A stretch of 64,000 nt of DNA, from contig CAYSZB010000001.1 of NCBI GenBank assembly GCA_964435475.1, positions 1 to 64,000 on the forward strand, read 5' to 3'. Numbering within the stretch: position 1 is the stretch's first letter; each line of letters opens with the position of its first letter. A model generated the notes under the pieces. The model ran no database searches. It had not been told where the DNA came from and was given only the letters and a program-made list of their open reading frames with translations. The stretch comes from CAYSZB01 sp964435475 (GTDB taxonomy: Bacteria > Chloroflexota > Anaerolineae > Anaerolineales > Anaerolineaceae). A program made the translations under genes and the position numbers. Of this stretch, positions 15,928 through 24,843 are shown piece by piece.

Positions 15928-17486
15928 ATGAAGAGCCTGATTCGCTGGCGGATCGCCCTGCCTTTCATAATTCTTATCCTGGTGATCGCTATCACTTTGG
16001 GGATCATTGCCCCCTTGATGACGCGCAGCATCATTGTGAAAGCTGCACAAACCAGTTCTGTGCCCGATTATCGCGCCATGATTTGGGTGATGATCAGTAT
16101 TGTCCTGGTGGGGATTGCGTTGGCATTTGTTCTCAGCATATACGTGACGCGCAATACGATCATGCCGATCAAGCGCCTCTCACTGGCGGCCAGTAGGATG
16201 GGCGAAGGCAAATTTGAGGAGATCAAGAATCTTAATGCACCAGAAGAGATCATGGAGCTCAGCGCCACCCTGCATCAGACCGCCAACAGGCTTGGTGAAC
16301 AGATCAGCGACCTGACCCGTGAACGGGCAACACTTTCCGCCGTGCTTTCCCAGATGACCGATGGAGTGTTGATCGCCGACCAGTCAGGTCGCGTGCAATT
16401 GCTCAATAGGGCTGCGGAGAGGCTTTTTCATATTAAAGAAAAGAACGCCATCGATCGTTCGGTGGTCGAAGTAATGCGACATCACCAGCTGGTTGACCTG
16501 TGGTCGGAAGTGCGTGAAGGTGAACCCAAAACGATCACCCTGGAGATGGGCACAGACCATAAATTCCTGCAGGCGATCGGCATATCACTCGGCACAGACC
16601 TTCCGGGCAGCAAAATGCTCCTCCTCCAGGATCTGACCATGATCCGCAGGATGGATATCATCCGCCGTGATTTCATCAGTAACGTGTCGCACGAGTTGCG
16701 CACCCCGCTTGCCAGCCTCAAGGCACTGACCGATACGCTGCTGGACGGGGCGCTTGNNNNNNNNNNNNNNNNNNNNNNNNNNNNNNNNNNNNNNNNNNNN
16801 NNNNNNNNNNNNNNNNNNNNNNNNNNNNNNNNNNNNNNNNNNNNNNNNNNNNNNNNACCCCGCTTGCCAGCCTCAAGGCACTGACCGATACGCTGCTGGA
16901 CGGGGCGCTTGAAGACCCGCCGGCAGCCCGGCGTTTTGTGGTGCGCATGGATACCGAAGTGGATAACCTGACCCTGCTGGTCAATGAACTCCTGGAACTG
17001 TCGCGCATTGAATCGGGCAAGATCAGCTTTGAATTCCAGCGCATCCCGCCACTAAAATTACTTTCGTCTCCCTGCGAACGCATGTCTTTGCAGGCGGATC
17101 GTGTTGGGTTGAAACTGGATCTGAATTGTCCCGCTGACCTGCCCCTGGTGTTTGCCGACCCGGATCGCATCGGGCAGGTGGTGATCAACCTGCTGCACAA
17201 TGCGATCAAATTTACCCCCTCTGGCGGGCAGATCACAGTCTCTGCCAGGCAAAAGGATGAATTTGTCATATTTTCAGTGCGGGATACAGGGGTGGGTATT
17301 GACCAGAAAGACCTCAACCGTATCTTTGAACGCTTTTACAAGGCGGACCGGGCAAGAACGGGCGGCGGCACAGGGTTGGGGCTTTCCATATCCCGGCATA
17401 TGATCGAAGCGCATGGCGGAAAGATCTGGGTGGAAAGCCAGGAAGGCATGGGCTCAACGTTCCATTTCTCGCTGCCGATCGCATAA
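15928..17486 (+). CDS. phoR: PhoR-type sensor histidine kinase (interrupted by a false gap)
   Basis: Residues about 7-30 and 50-72 are transmembrane, with only a short external loop between them. They are followed by HAMP (about 75-125), a PAS-like domain (about 130-235), the dimerisation domain with the phospho-acceptor in NVSHELRTPL (H255), and the ATP-binding domain with NLLHNAIKFTP, DTGVGID and GGTGLGLSIS. The 100 N at 16757-16856 are bordered by identical 55-base copies (16702-16756 and 16857-16911). Deleting the N run and one copy restores one frame encoding 467 residues. The ATG follows the phoB stop by one base, so the two are co-transcribed. The tiny external loop suggests sensing through membrane partners, as for PhoR with PhoU/Pst. 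Confidence 0.9.
16757..16856. other. False assembly gap (100 N) between 55-base duplicate flanks
   Basis: Bases 16702-16756 and 16857-16911 are identical over all 55 positions, up to the N run on each side. Collapsing them leaves the histidine kinase in frame. Confidence 0.93.
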
Positions 17487-17571
17487 TTTGCCTGTCCCGG
17501 GTATTAAGCCTGGGCGACGCTTGAAATTAACCCGTTGCTAATATTGCCGGGCGCATTGTTAATCTCAACTT

Positions 17572-17590
17572 TGGTAAAATCCTATATAAT
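17572..17590 (+). promoter_or_regulatory. Possible phoU promoter
   Basis: TGGTAAAAT (17572-17580, extended -10) and TATAAT (17585-17590) lie 16-35 bases before the phoU ATG, suggesting phoU can be transcribed separately from phoBR. Neither has a good -35. Confidence 0.4.
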
Positions 17591-17605
17591 AAACGGGAGG
17601 TTCTC

Positions 17606-18307
17606 ATGCCACGGATAACTTTGGATCGCGAGATCAGCCAGTTACAGGACGAAGTGCTGCTTTTAGGCAGCATGGTTGAGCAGGCCATGCTTAATGCCGT
17701 CGAAGCGCTTAAATTGCGCGATATCAAAGCCGCCAAAATGGTTGACAAGGGGGACGAAAAGATCAATGAGAAACGTTATGCCATTGAGAACCGCGTTTTG
17801 ATCGTCATTGCCACCCAGCAACCGATGGCGCATGACCTGCGCACACTGGCCGCCATTCTTGAAGTGATCACCGAGATCGAACGCATGGGCGATTATGCCA
17901 AGGGCATTGCCAAGATCGCGGTGCGTATAGCCGACGACGAGGCGCCCATACCCATCCGCGAGATCTGTGACATGGCTGACCGGGCGGTCAGTATGCTGCA
18001 TCGCGGGTTAGGTGCGTTTGTCAATGAGGATGTGTCCCAGGCTTACAGCATCCCCCAGGAAGATGACCAGGTGGATGAGCTGTATAACTATGTGTACCGC
18101 AAACTGGTACAGAACATGATCGCCAACCCCGACCTGGTGGACCACTCGAGCATGATCATGTGGGTTGCCCATGACATTGAACGCTTTGCTGATCGCGTCA
18201 CGAACATCTGTGAGCGGATCGTCTTTATCGCCACCGGTGAACTGCTTGAAATGTCCAGCTCCGAAGATGAATTCGAGGAGCAAGATGAAACCGACGGAAG
18301 CCAGTAG
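17606..18307 (+). CDS. phoU: Phosphate signalling protein PhoU
   Basis: The protein has 233 residues, close to the standard length. It consists of two three-helix bundles, each with the PhoU metal-binding type of signature. The first contains KAAKMVDKGDEKINEKRYAI followed by the conserved block QQPMAHDLRTLAAILEVITEIERMGDYA. The second contains VDELYNYVYRKL and the block IMWVAHDIERFADRVTNICERI. PhoU represses PhoR activity in phosphate-replete cells and modulates the PstSCAB transporter. No pst genes lie in the window. A 120-base gap and possible promoter separate it from phoR, and a strong terminator follows. Confidence 0.93.
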   Translation: MPRITLDREISQLQDEVLLLGSMVEQAMLNAVEALKLRDIKAAKMVDKGDEKINEKRYAIENRVLIVIATQQPMAHDLRTLAAILEVITEIERMGDYAKGIAKIAVRIADDEAPIPIREICDMADRAVSMLHRGLGAFVNEDVSQAYSIPQEDDQVDELYNYVYRKLVQNMIANPDLVDHSSMIMWVAHDIERFADRVTNICERIVFIATGELLEMSSSEDEFEEQDETDGSQ

Positions 18308-18327
18308 CATGTGAAATACTAGAACCT

Positions 18328-18360
18328 AAACCCTGAAGGTGTCACCCTTCAGGGTTTTTT
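18328..18360 (+). terminator. Rho-independent terminator of phoU
   Basis: AAACCCTGAAGG (18328-18339) pairs perfectly with CCTTCAGGGTTT (18346-18357), followed by more T. Confidence 0.93.
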
Positions 18361-18404
18361 GTGGCAATGTAAGAGTCAGTAGAAAACTATCCCTTGAATA
18401 ATCT

Positions 18405-19781
18405 TTACGGCAGGCTGATGTTTACCTGGGTCCTGCCTTCCTGGACACTCACAATCAACGTAACCTGGCCTTTGGGCTTGTCCCACATTTGCATTGACAC
18501 ATCATCCTGGGATGTTTCCATCGTTAAGCTCCAACCATTGGCAAGCATTTGTTCCTTGTAATAAGCAGCCACAACACCGGGATCATCGGGAGCCTTAAAC
18601 ATAACCAACTGACTCATTTTGAACAACTCAGTCGCGCCGGGGTATAACGGGATATCATCCGGAAGCCCACTTTCCGCAGGGTTGATCGTTGGCGCAATAG
18701 TTGGTGTACCGGAGGGTAGTTCCTCGGCTCCTTCTGATGACACAGCATTTGTTCCAATAATTGGAGTGATCTCCAGGTCAACGTCCATGCTGCCTTCCTC
18801 GGATTCTGTTAAAACGAGGGTAAGTACCTGGTCTGCTTTCGTGAAAGTGACCATATTGGGCAGGGAGATATCGCCTTCCGGCAGGTGCTCCGGCAGGGTC
18901 CAGCCCAGGGCGGGTAATTCTTTTACATAAAAATCGGCTACCTCTATGGGCTTGAGATTTGAGGTGAAAGCTAGGGCACCAGTGTTCAACCTTACATCCC
19001 GGGCATCGCTGGTGACAGGAATGTCCGTTGGCACAGGCATGCAGTTTGTGGGCAGGGAAATGCCTTCAGCTGCATTCACCAGGCTCAGTTCATATGTCCA
19101 AGTCTGGGAAGTTTCCAGCCCTTTCCCGCTCAATTTATCCGGTAATGGGGATGTCAGGACATATTTGACCACATAACCGCCTTCTTCGGAGAGCCATACA
19201 TCTCCCGCAACGGTTGAGCCATCCTTTTCAATGTATAGTCCCTCCTGGTCAAAGCGGTAGTGTTCGCTGGCAATCCCATTGACCGTCTCTTTGCCTATAC
19301 GGGTGGCGTTCGAAATTGGCAAAAGCAGGGATGCTGGCTCGAACACCTCACCTTCATTGGGTGGATTGATACCCCCAATGAAGGCCTCAGCGGATTGCAT
19401 CCAGCGGTAAAAAGCATCGCCCTGCGCCAGCAGTCTCAGTTGATAACCCGCTATCTCGCTGCCACCTACAACACTGATGAAGTCATAATCACCAGTTGAA
19501 TTTATGCGGGTAATCTCTACCTGTGTGGAACTGTAAATGGCCTGACCGTCCAGAGTACCACTGACTTCCTGTTCCAGCACCGCCTTGTAACCGGCTAAAG
19601 TTGCCAACCCAAAGGAAGGGTCGGGTAGCACATCACCACTTTTATTCGTCCCATCATTACCATTGATGGTTGAGCCACCCTCAGACGCCTTGTTGAATAC
19701 CGATGACACGGAGCAAGCCATGATCGATAAGACTATACCAATGCCAATGAGAACAAAAATTGAACGTGATGATTTTTTCAT
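18405..19781 (-). CDS. Lipoprotein with LolA/LppX-like and C-terminal repeat domains
   Basis: The protein has 458 residues. The signal helix ends in the lipobox SIMAC-S. Residues about 55-270 resemble LolA/LppX-type lipid-binding folds (GYKAVLEQEVSG, then EHYRFDQEGL). Two related modules follow: VADFYVKELPALGWTL (about 290) and the C-terminal IPLYPGATE with VAAYYKEQMLANGWSL (about 385-430). A Thr/Pro-rich linker separates them. This plan recurs in Chloroflexota lipoproteins of unknown role. Its ATG overlaps the stop of the upstream gene (ATGA at 19778-19781), so the two are translationally coupled. Confidence 0.75.
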   Translation of the reverse strand: MKKSSRSIFVLIGIGIVLSIMACSVSSVFNKASEGGSTINGNDGTNKSGDVLPDPSFGLATLAGYKAVLEQEVSGTLDGQAIYSSTQVEITRINSTGDYDFISVVGGSEIAGYQLRLLAQGDAFYRWMQSAEAFIGGINPPNEGEVFEPASLLLPISNATRIGKETVNGIASEHYRFDQEGLYIEKDGSTVAGDVWLSEEGGYVVKYVLTSPLPDKLSGKGLETSQTWTYELSLVNAAEGISLPTNCMPVPTDIPVTSDARDVRLNTGALAFTSNLKPIEVADFYVKELPALGWTLPEHLPEGDISLPNMVTFTKADQVLTLVLTESEEGSMDVDLEITPIIGTNAVSSEGAEELPSGTPTIAPTINPAESGLPDDIPLYPGATELFKMSQLVMFKAPDDPGVVAAYYKEQMLANGWSLTMETSQDDVSMQMWDKPKGQVTLIVSVQEGRTQVNISLP

Positions 19782-20752
19782 TTTCCCTCTCTTCTCTCAA
19801 GGCTGATGGTGGCGGTATACGAGGCCACGATCCCTCCGCTTGCAGCGTTCTTGAGCTGTTTGTCAAGTATGTCGATCTTGATATTGAACTTTCCTTCTCC
19901 GAATGGAAAGACTTGCTCGATCCATGGGTCTTTATCTGTGGTCAATGATGCGGAACCGGTAATATTATGAGGTGGGTTTTCAGGGCATTGGATGATGACT
20001 TGATAAATCCAATCAAAGTCGATCGGCTGACCGATCATCAATTTAAGACCCATGCCATTATCTGCCTCCACCAGTTTGGAATCCACAAAACCCAGAGCAT
20101 AACCGGGATTCATCCAATCAACATCGCACTCACTATTAGGAAATGAAGTGACGAAATTTTCTTCAGTGATGGTACTGTTATAAGATTCGCGGTAAGTGGG
20201 ACGGCTTGGATCGGGTGCAACCAGGCGGCCTTTGGATTTTAGAATCGAATACCAGGTAATGCCTGGATCTGGAATTGAATGATCGGATCGGGCAAAAAGG
20301 GTGTAAAAATAATCGCACTTTTTGATCTCAAAACTGGTTGTGTATCGCGCTTGCGTCTTCCAATTACTGTCATAGGCTACTATGGTGATCGTTTCATAAC
20401 CTTCTTTTCCAGCCGTATAAAGTGATAATGCGGTTCCATTAGCGGTGGTTGGAGTAATCTCTTGCTCGTCAAACTTGCCTAACTTTGCGGTCACGATAAT
20501 TGAGTCGGGCCCAGTAATGGGTGCCAGGTCGTCTTTTCCGGCTACCCACCAGCGGACTGTGAACATGTAAGGATCCCCTGCGCATGCTGCACTGTCCAAT
20601 CCGCTAATTGAAACACCCCAAAGGCCGGATTTCTGTTCAAGACGATTTGCTGCAGCAGTATTTGGGCTGGAAAAGACCAATACAAGAATTAAAAAGGTTA
20701 AAACAAGAACTTTGATAGAGCGCAATAAAGAATGCTTTGAGATGATTTGCAT
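19778..20752 (-). CDS. Secreted protein of unknown function
   Basis: The start at 20752 is preferred because GAGGAGG stands 6 bases before it; an ATG 13 codons upstream has no such site. The protein has 324 residues. The signal peptide (about 1-34) ends near NTAAANR. The mature part looks all-beta, with a first domain (GLWGVSISGL...MFTVRWWV) and three to four Cys that could form disulfides. I do not recognise the family. It overlaps the lipoprotein gene by 4 bases, implying a shared function at the cell surface. Confidence 0.7.
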   Translation of the reverse strand: MQIISKHSLLRSIKVLVLTFLILVLVFSSPNTAAANRLEQKSGLWGVSISGLDSAACAGDPYMFTVRWWVAGKDDLAPITGPDSIIVTAKLGKFDEQEITPTTANGTALSLYTAGKEGYETITIVAYDSNWKTQARYTTSFEIKKCDYFYTLFARSDHSIPDPGITWYSILKSKGRLVAPDPSRPTYRESYNSTITEENFVTSFPNSECDVDWMNPGYALGFVDSKLVEADNGMGLKLMIGQPIDFDWIYQVIIQCPENPPHNITGSASLTTDKDPWIEQVFPFGEGKFNIKIDILDKQLKNAASGGIVASYTATISLERREGK

Positions 20753-20839
20753 CGATGCCTCCTCATTAAGCAATGATCTATTAAGACGCAATTAACTTCA
20801 TAAACACTCTGGGGGGGAGACCCCTCTGCCACAATATTT

Positions 20840-21733
20840 CTAGGGTAGATCGCCCCAATCCGCTTCCAGGTACATGGAACCGCTGACAGTCATGGGCAGG
20901 GTGGACTTGACGCCGCTGGCCAGGTCGTAAATCTTGAGGGTGGAAGTAGAGCCTGAGGTGATGCTATAGAGCACCTGCGTGCCATCCGGTGACCAATCCA
21001 CAAAGCTGGCATCCGGTCCATCGACGATCGTTACGTTGCTGCCGTTGGGCTTAAGCAGCACAACCCGGCTGTCGGTGAGGGTCATGCCATCGCTGTCAAA
21101 ATAGACCAGGGTCATGGCGATCCATTGACCATCCGGTGACCATTGATACCATAAAGGTGCAGAATTGGGTTCCGAAAAGATTGCTGTCATGCCGCTGTAA
21201 TCGGCGTTGGCAATGTAAAGTGGGCTCTGGTAATAACCAAACATCTGTTGTGTGGCCGTGACAAAGAACAGTGAATCAGGGGAAAAGGCAAAGTCACCGG
21301 CATAAAANNNNNNNNNNNNNNNNNNNNNNNNNNNNNNNNNNNNNNNNNNNNNNNNNNNNNNNNNNNNNNNNNNNNNNNNNNNNNNNNNNNNNNNNNNNNN
21401 NNNNNNNCTTCCATAGCTCATTTCATAGCTGTCAGCCACCCCGTCCATGGTGATCTGGGTGATCGCGCCGGTATCTACGATGTATCGCCAGAGGTTGCCA
21501 TTGTGGGCGTACACGATCTGTCCGCGGTCGGGGACCTCGACCGCAGGTTCTTCAGTCGGCTCTTCGGGCGCTACTGTGGTCTCAACGACCGGCTCTTCGG
21601 TGGGCGCCTCTGTTGTTTCAATATTGTGGGGTTCTTCTTCTGTGGGTGTCGCTGTGCCCGAAACGGAACAGGCTAAACTTACTGCAAGAAGGAGAATAAG
21701 CAGGAGATAAAGAGGTGACCTGTGATTTTTCAT
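20840..21733 (-). CDS. TolB-like beta-propeller lipoprotein (contains an assembly gap)
   Basis: The signal helix ends in the lipobox VSLAC-S. A long Glu/Pro/Thr-rich linker (about residues 28-70) leads to beta-propeller blades. Typical repeats are visible: FAFSPDSLFFVTA, WSPDGQWIAMT and WSPDGTQVLYS. The 100 N at 21308-21407 fall within the propeller, and the flanks do not repeat, so some blades are missing from the sequence. The frame agrees on both sides, so I treat it as one gene. AAAGGAGT precedes the ATG. It may lead the transcript of the two downstream leftward genes. Binding partner is unknown. Confidence 0.8.
   Translation of the reverse strand: MKNHRSPLYLLLILLLAVSLACSVSGTATPTEEEPHNIETTEAPTEEPVVETTVAPEEPTEEPAVEVPDRGQIVYAHNGNLWRYIVDTGAITQITMDGVADSYEMSYGXXXXXXXXXXXXXXXXXXXXXXXXXXXXXXXXXXFYAGDFAFSPDSLFFVTATQQMFGYYQSPLYIANADYSGMTAIFSEPNSAPLWYQWSPDGQWIAMTLVYFDSDGMTLTDSRVVLLKPNGSNVTIVDGPDASFVDWSPDGTQVLYSITSGSTSTLKIYDLASGVKSTLPMTVSGSMYLEADWGDLP
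21308..21407. other. Assembly gap (100 N) with non-repeating flanks
   Basis: Unlike three of the other gaps, the sequences on the two sides differ, so real sequence of unknown length is missing here. Confidence 0.85.
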
Positions 21734-21844
21734 GAAGACTCCTTTCGCGAAAAGAACAGGCGGATCGATGAATGAATTCTACACCCATTTATACTTCGAC
21801 CAGTTTCTTGTATCAATTGACGGTTGCCGGGGGGGGCTATTTAA

Positions 21845-24265
21845 CTACTTAGGAGCATTCTGGGCAGTCAACCACAACTGCTGCCCATCGGTCTTTGCCC
21901 TGAGCCAACCGTAGCGGTCGGTTGCCAGGCAGGTTGGGCAAAGGGGGGCTGGTGCAACCCGGGGCTGGTTGTTGATGAGCGCTGCGTTTTGGGGATCCAC
22001 TGCCAACCAGGTGACCTGCGCCGCAGGGTAACCGTTGGCGGTGAGCAATTCACCACTTTTGAAAGGCAGGATAAGCAGGTTGGCATTTGACTGGTTCCCG
22101 GTTTTGAAGATGGTGCTGTCCCCGATCACCAGGCGGGCAGAAAAGTCCTGCCAAATGATCGAAAGCAAAGCATTATTGTCCTGAGCTGTCTGCAGGGTGA
22201 GAAAAGCTCCGTTGCCCAGGTCCAAACGGTCGCCGGGTGACATGTGTGCCTGGTCAACACCCGCTGAGCTGAAGGACTGGTAAAGCTGGCGGGTGGTCTG
22301 GATGCGCTCGGGATCGCACGCCCAGATCACCTGTTGGAGACTGATCCGATCCTCAAGGTCGACCAGCCCAATGACGTCATCTTTTTTACACGAAGGAATG
22401 ACCAGGCTGTCCAGCTTGCGGAAGGTGAGCGGCATGAGGTTTGAAAGTTGTGCCCGCAGGCTGCTGGGTTCGATGGCACCATTGACCAGCATGAAGCGCC
22501 CGCCGGGTGTTTCAACCAAAAGCACGGGGTTATCCCCCGCCGGCAGCAAGACCAGGGCTAGTTTGCCACCGGGTCGACCCAGTGCCAGTGACCAGGTCAC
22601 CAAAACTGCACATCCCAGGGAGATCAATAAAGTGGCAGGTTTAGCCAGTTTCTGCCAGGCCGCCTTCCAGTCCCGGGTAAATGTCAGGGTAAACAGGATG
22701 GCATAATACAACACCACCCAGATGATTGAAAAATGGTTTAAGGTAAGCGGGGTCGGTGCCAGGGCTGCCAGCCAGGTAACCACGCGGTTGGTGTAGGCAG
22801 CAAAAGGCCATGCCAGGTAACCCAACACCCGGCCAAGCCCGGGAAAGAGCAAACCGCCCAGCAGTGCCACGCCGCCCAGAACCATCACCAGGGGCTGAAC
22901 GGGCAGCACCAGCGGGTTGGCAACCAGGAAAAGCCATGAGAGCCGCCTGAAATGAAACGCCAAAAGGGGCAGCACCATGACCTGGGCGATCAGGGTAAAC
23001 AGCAGGTATTGGGTGAGTGGGGCTGCCAGGCGCTCAATGAGTTCCGGTTTGAAGCGACGTGCCAGTTGTTCCATTAACCAGGTTTCAAAGGGCTGCGCAT
23101 ACAGAACCAACCCGAGGGTTGCCATGAAAGAAAGTTGAAAACCAATATCCCAGGGCAGGTTGGGGTTGACCAGGCACATTCCTAAAACAGTCAGACCCAG
23201 GGTGTTGAGACCATTATTGCGCCTGCCCAGGAGAGCGCCCATCATAGCCAGGCAGCCCATGATGGTGGCTCGCACCACTGCAGCTTCTGCGCCAACCAGG
23301 ATGCAGTAGAAAGTGAGCAAAATGATCGCCCAGGTGGTTCCCCGGCGTTTTCCCAGGGCACGGGAGAGCAGGGAAGTTGCCAGCCCGGCCAACAGGGCGA
23401 CGTTGAAACCCGAAATGGCAATGATATGGGCGGTGCCGGTGACCTGGTAGGCGTCATTGAGAGTGTCAGGCAGACCCCGATCATTACCCAGCAGGATTCC
23501 CATCAGCAGATCCGATTCGGGAGACGGCAGGATGGCGGTCAGGGTCTCCTCTGACCGTTCCCGCAACTGGTAGATGGCAACCAGGATGGGATTGCCCGCT
23601 TTCTCTTTCACCACCTCGACATGCGCATAGCTTATTAGGCTATGGATAGAACGGCGTGCCAGGTAATCGCGATATGAGAAGTCATGACCATCGGGTGGGG
23701 TTTGCAGTTTTCCGCGAACTTCGATGCGCTGACCAAAGTGGTATTCCTTCCCCGGCATGACCTGCAGCAATACCCGCCCTTTGGTGGTGCCGGGGTCGCG
23801 CTCATCAAGTTCCAGCGGGGTCAATTCTTCGACTTTCACCACCAGGCTGGTATGCATGTCACGAACATCGGGTGGCTGGGCGATCACGCCTACAAATTCA
23901 ACCAGACCCTTGTTGTTGTACCAGGATACCTGGCTGGTAGAGGCAATGGGCTTGCTTGCCGAGAGCCGCCATGCGCCCAGCAGGAAAAAGACTGCCAGCA
24001 CAATTGGCGGGATTCGGCTGACCAGCGGGCGATGGGTGAACAGGTTGGGGCCACGCCTCAAGACGAGCGGAACGAGCCATAAAACCAGGCTCATACCCAG
24101 CAGGATCAACCAGATTAAGGGACGGATGCTCAAAAGGTCCGCCGCCAGGATGCCCAGAAGACAGGTAACAGCGAACCAGAAGAAAGGCATGAACTTGGGC
24201 AGGTGGACTGAATGATCAACGGGTGGGGCGGCGGCAGGTGTTGGTGACGCGGGCTGGGTGGCCAT
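21845..24265 (-). CDS. comEC: ComEC/Rec2-family DNA uptake channel with degenerate MBL domain
   Basis: The protein has 806 residues in the normal ComEC order. Two or three N-terminal membrane helices are followed by an OB-like domain (about 110-215: VEFVGVIAQPPDVRD, then GKLQTPPDGHDFSYRDYLARR). The competence domain (about 235-540) contains LLGNDRGLPDTLNDAYQVTGTAHIIAISGFNVALLAG. A beta-lactamase-like C-terminal region comes last (from about 575). In canonical proteins that region carries HxHxDH; here the equivalent stretch reads VIPSCKKDDVIGL, so the nuclease-like site is lost. ComEC carries single-stranded DNA across the membrane during transformation. The start is leaderless. Confidence 0.88.
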   Translation of the reverse strand: MATQPASPTPAAAPPVDHSVHLPKFMPFFWFAVTCLLGILAADLLSIRPLIWLILLGMSLVLWLVPLVLRRGPNLFTHRPLVSRIPPIVLAVFFLLGAWRLSASKPIASTSQVSWYNNKGLVEFVGVIAQPPDVRDMHTSLVVKVEELTPLELDERDPGTTKGRVLLQVMPGKEYHFGQRIEVRGKLQTPPDGHDFSYRDYLARRSIHSLISYAHVEVVKEKAGNPILVAIYQLRERSEETLTAILPSPESDLLMGILLGNDRGLPDTLNDAYQVTGTAHIIAISGFNVALLAGLATSLLSRALGKRRGTTWAIILLTFYCILVGAEAAVVRATIMGCLAMMGALLGRRNNGLNTLGLTVLGMCLVNPNLPWDIGFQLSFMATLGLVLYAQPFETWLMEQLARRFKPELIERLAAPLTQYLLFTLIAQVMVLPLLAFHFRRLSWLFLVANPLVLPVQPLVMVLGGVALLGGLLFPGLGRVLGYLAWPFAAYTNRVVTWLAALAPTPLTLNHFSIIWVVLYYAILFTLTFTRDWKAAWQKLAKPATLLISLGCAVLVTWSLALGRPGGKLALVLLPAGDNPVLLVETPGGRFMLVNGAIEPSSLRAQLSNLMPLTFRKLDSLVIPSCKKDDVIGLVDLEDRISLQQVIWACDPERIQTTRQLYQSFSSAGVDQAHMSPGDRLDLGNGAFLTLQTAQDNNALLSIIWQDFSARLVIGDSTIFKTGNQSNANLLILPFKSGELLTANGYPAAQVTWLAVDPQNAALINNQPRVAPAPLCPTCLATDRYGWLRAKTDGQQLWLTAQNAPK

Positions 24266-24271
24266 ATGAAA

Positions 24272-24280
24272 ATTTTAGCA
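24272..24280 (-). promoter_or_regulatory. Extended -10 promoter giving a leaderless comEC transcript
   Basis: Minus-strand TGCTAAAAT (24280-24272) is TG-N-TAAAAT. Seven bases after it is the A of the comEC ATG at 24265. There is no ribosome-binding site. Confidence 0.6.
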
Positions 24281-24363
24281 TGCAAATAGAAAAATTGGAG
24301 ATGTTCTTTCAGCAATAATTGTGATGACTTCGTCTATAATCCATCAAAGATGCGGAGGTCCTA

Positions 24364-24792
24364 ATGTCAAAACACTTAAACTGGATTATTACCTGCCTTG
24401 TCTCCTTGGGAATACTTATCCTGCCTGCCTGTTCAACTCGAAAAGGAGATTTGGCCATCCTGAATGCCGAGTGGCGCTGGCAAAGCTGGCAGACCCCGCA
24501 GGATGTGCGACCAACCATGGTTTATAACCCTGACCAATACACCCTGACCTTATCGCCGGATAAGACCGTGGCGATCAAAGCGGATTGCAACTCGGCAGGC
24601 GGGGAATTCAAGCTTTCAGGTAGGATAATCACCTTCAGCAACCTGTTCATCACGGAAATGTACTGCAGCGATGCTTCCCTGGATACAACCTTTGTTCAAA
24701 TGCTCAGCCGGGTAACAACCTATCGCATCGAGGATGGTTGGTTGGTCCTGACCCTGGATGATGGGCAGACAGTCATGCGTTTCTCGCAGTAG
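24364..24792 (+). CDS. META/HslJ-domain lipoprotein
   Basis: The protein has 142 residues. The signal helix ends in the lipobox ILPAC-S. The single META-type domain has the order seen in HslJ: WRWQSW, then YTLTLSPDKTVAIKADCNSAGGEF with the conserved Asp-Cys-Asn, then FSNLFITEMYC, then LTLDDGQTVMRF. The two conserved Cys (DCN and MYC) may form a disulfide. Proteins of this fold occur in envelope and stress contexts, with no known activity. GGAGGT precedes the ATG. The gene is divergent from comEC. Confidence 0.82.
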   Translation: MSKHLNWIITCLVSLGILILPACSTRKGDLAILNAEWRWQSWQTPQDVRPTMVYNPDQYTLTLSPDKTVAIKADCNSAGGEFKLSGRIITFSNLFITEMYCSDASLDTTFVQMLSRVTTYRIEDGWLVLTLDDGQTVMRFSQ

Positions 24793-24843
24793 TTGCGAAT
24801 AGAAAACAGGTTTGGAAAAAACCAGGTGTGGGGGAGTCGCTGG

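Noticed and set aside
16702..16911. 55-base direct repeat as a biological duplication
   Set aside because: The same 55-base length recurs at two other gaps, always ending exactly at the N run, and collapsing restores the genes. This is an assembly artefact.
21308..21407. Gap in the TolB-like gene as another false gap
   Set aside because: The bases on either side share no duplicate, so missing sequence is real.
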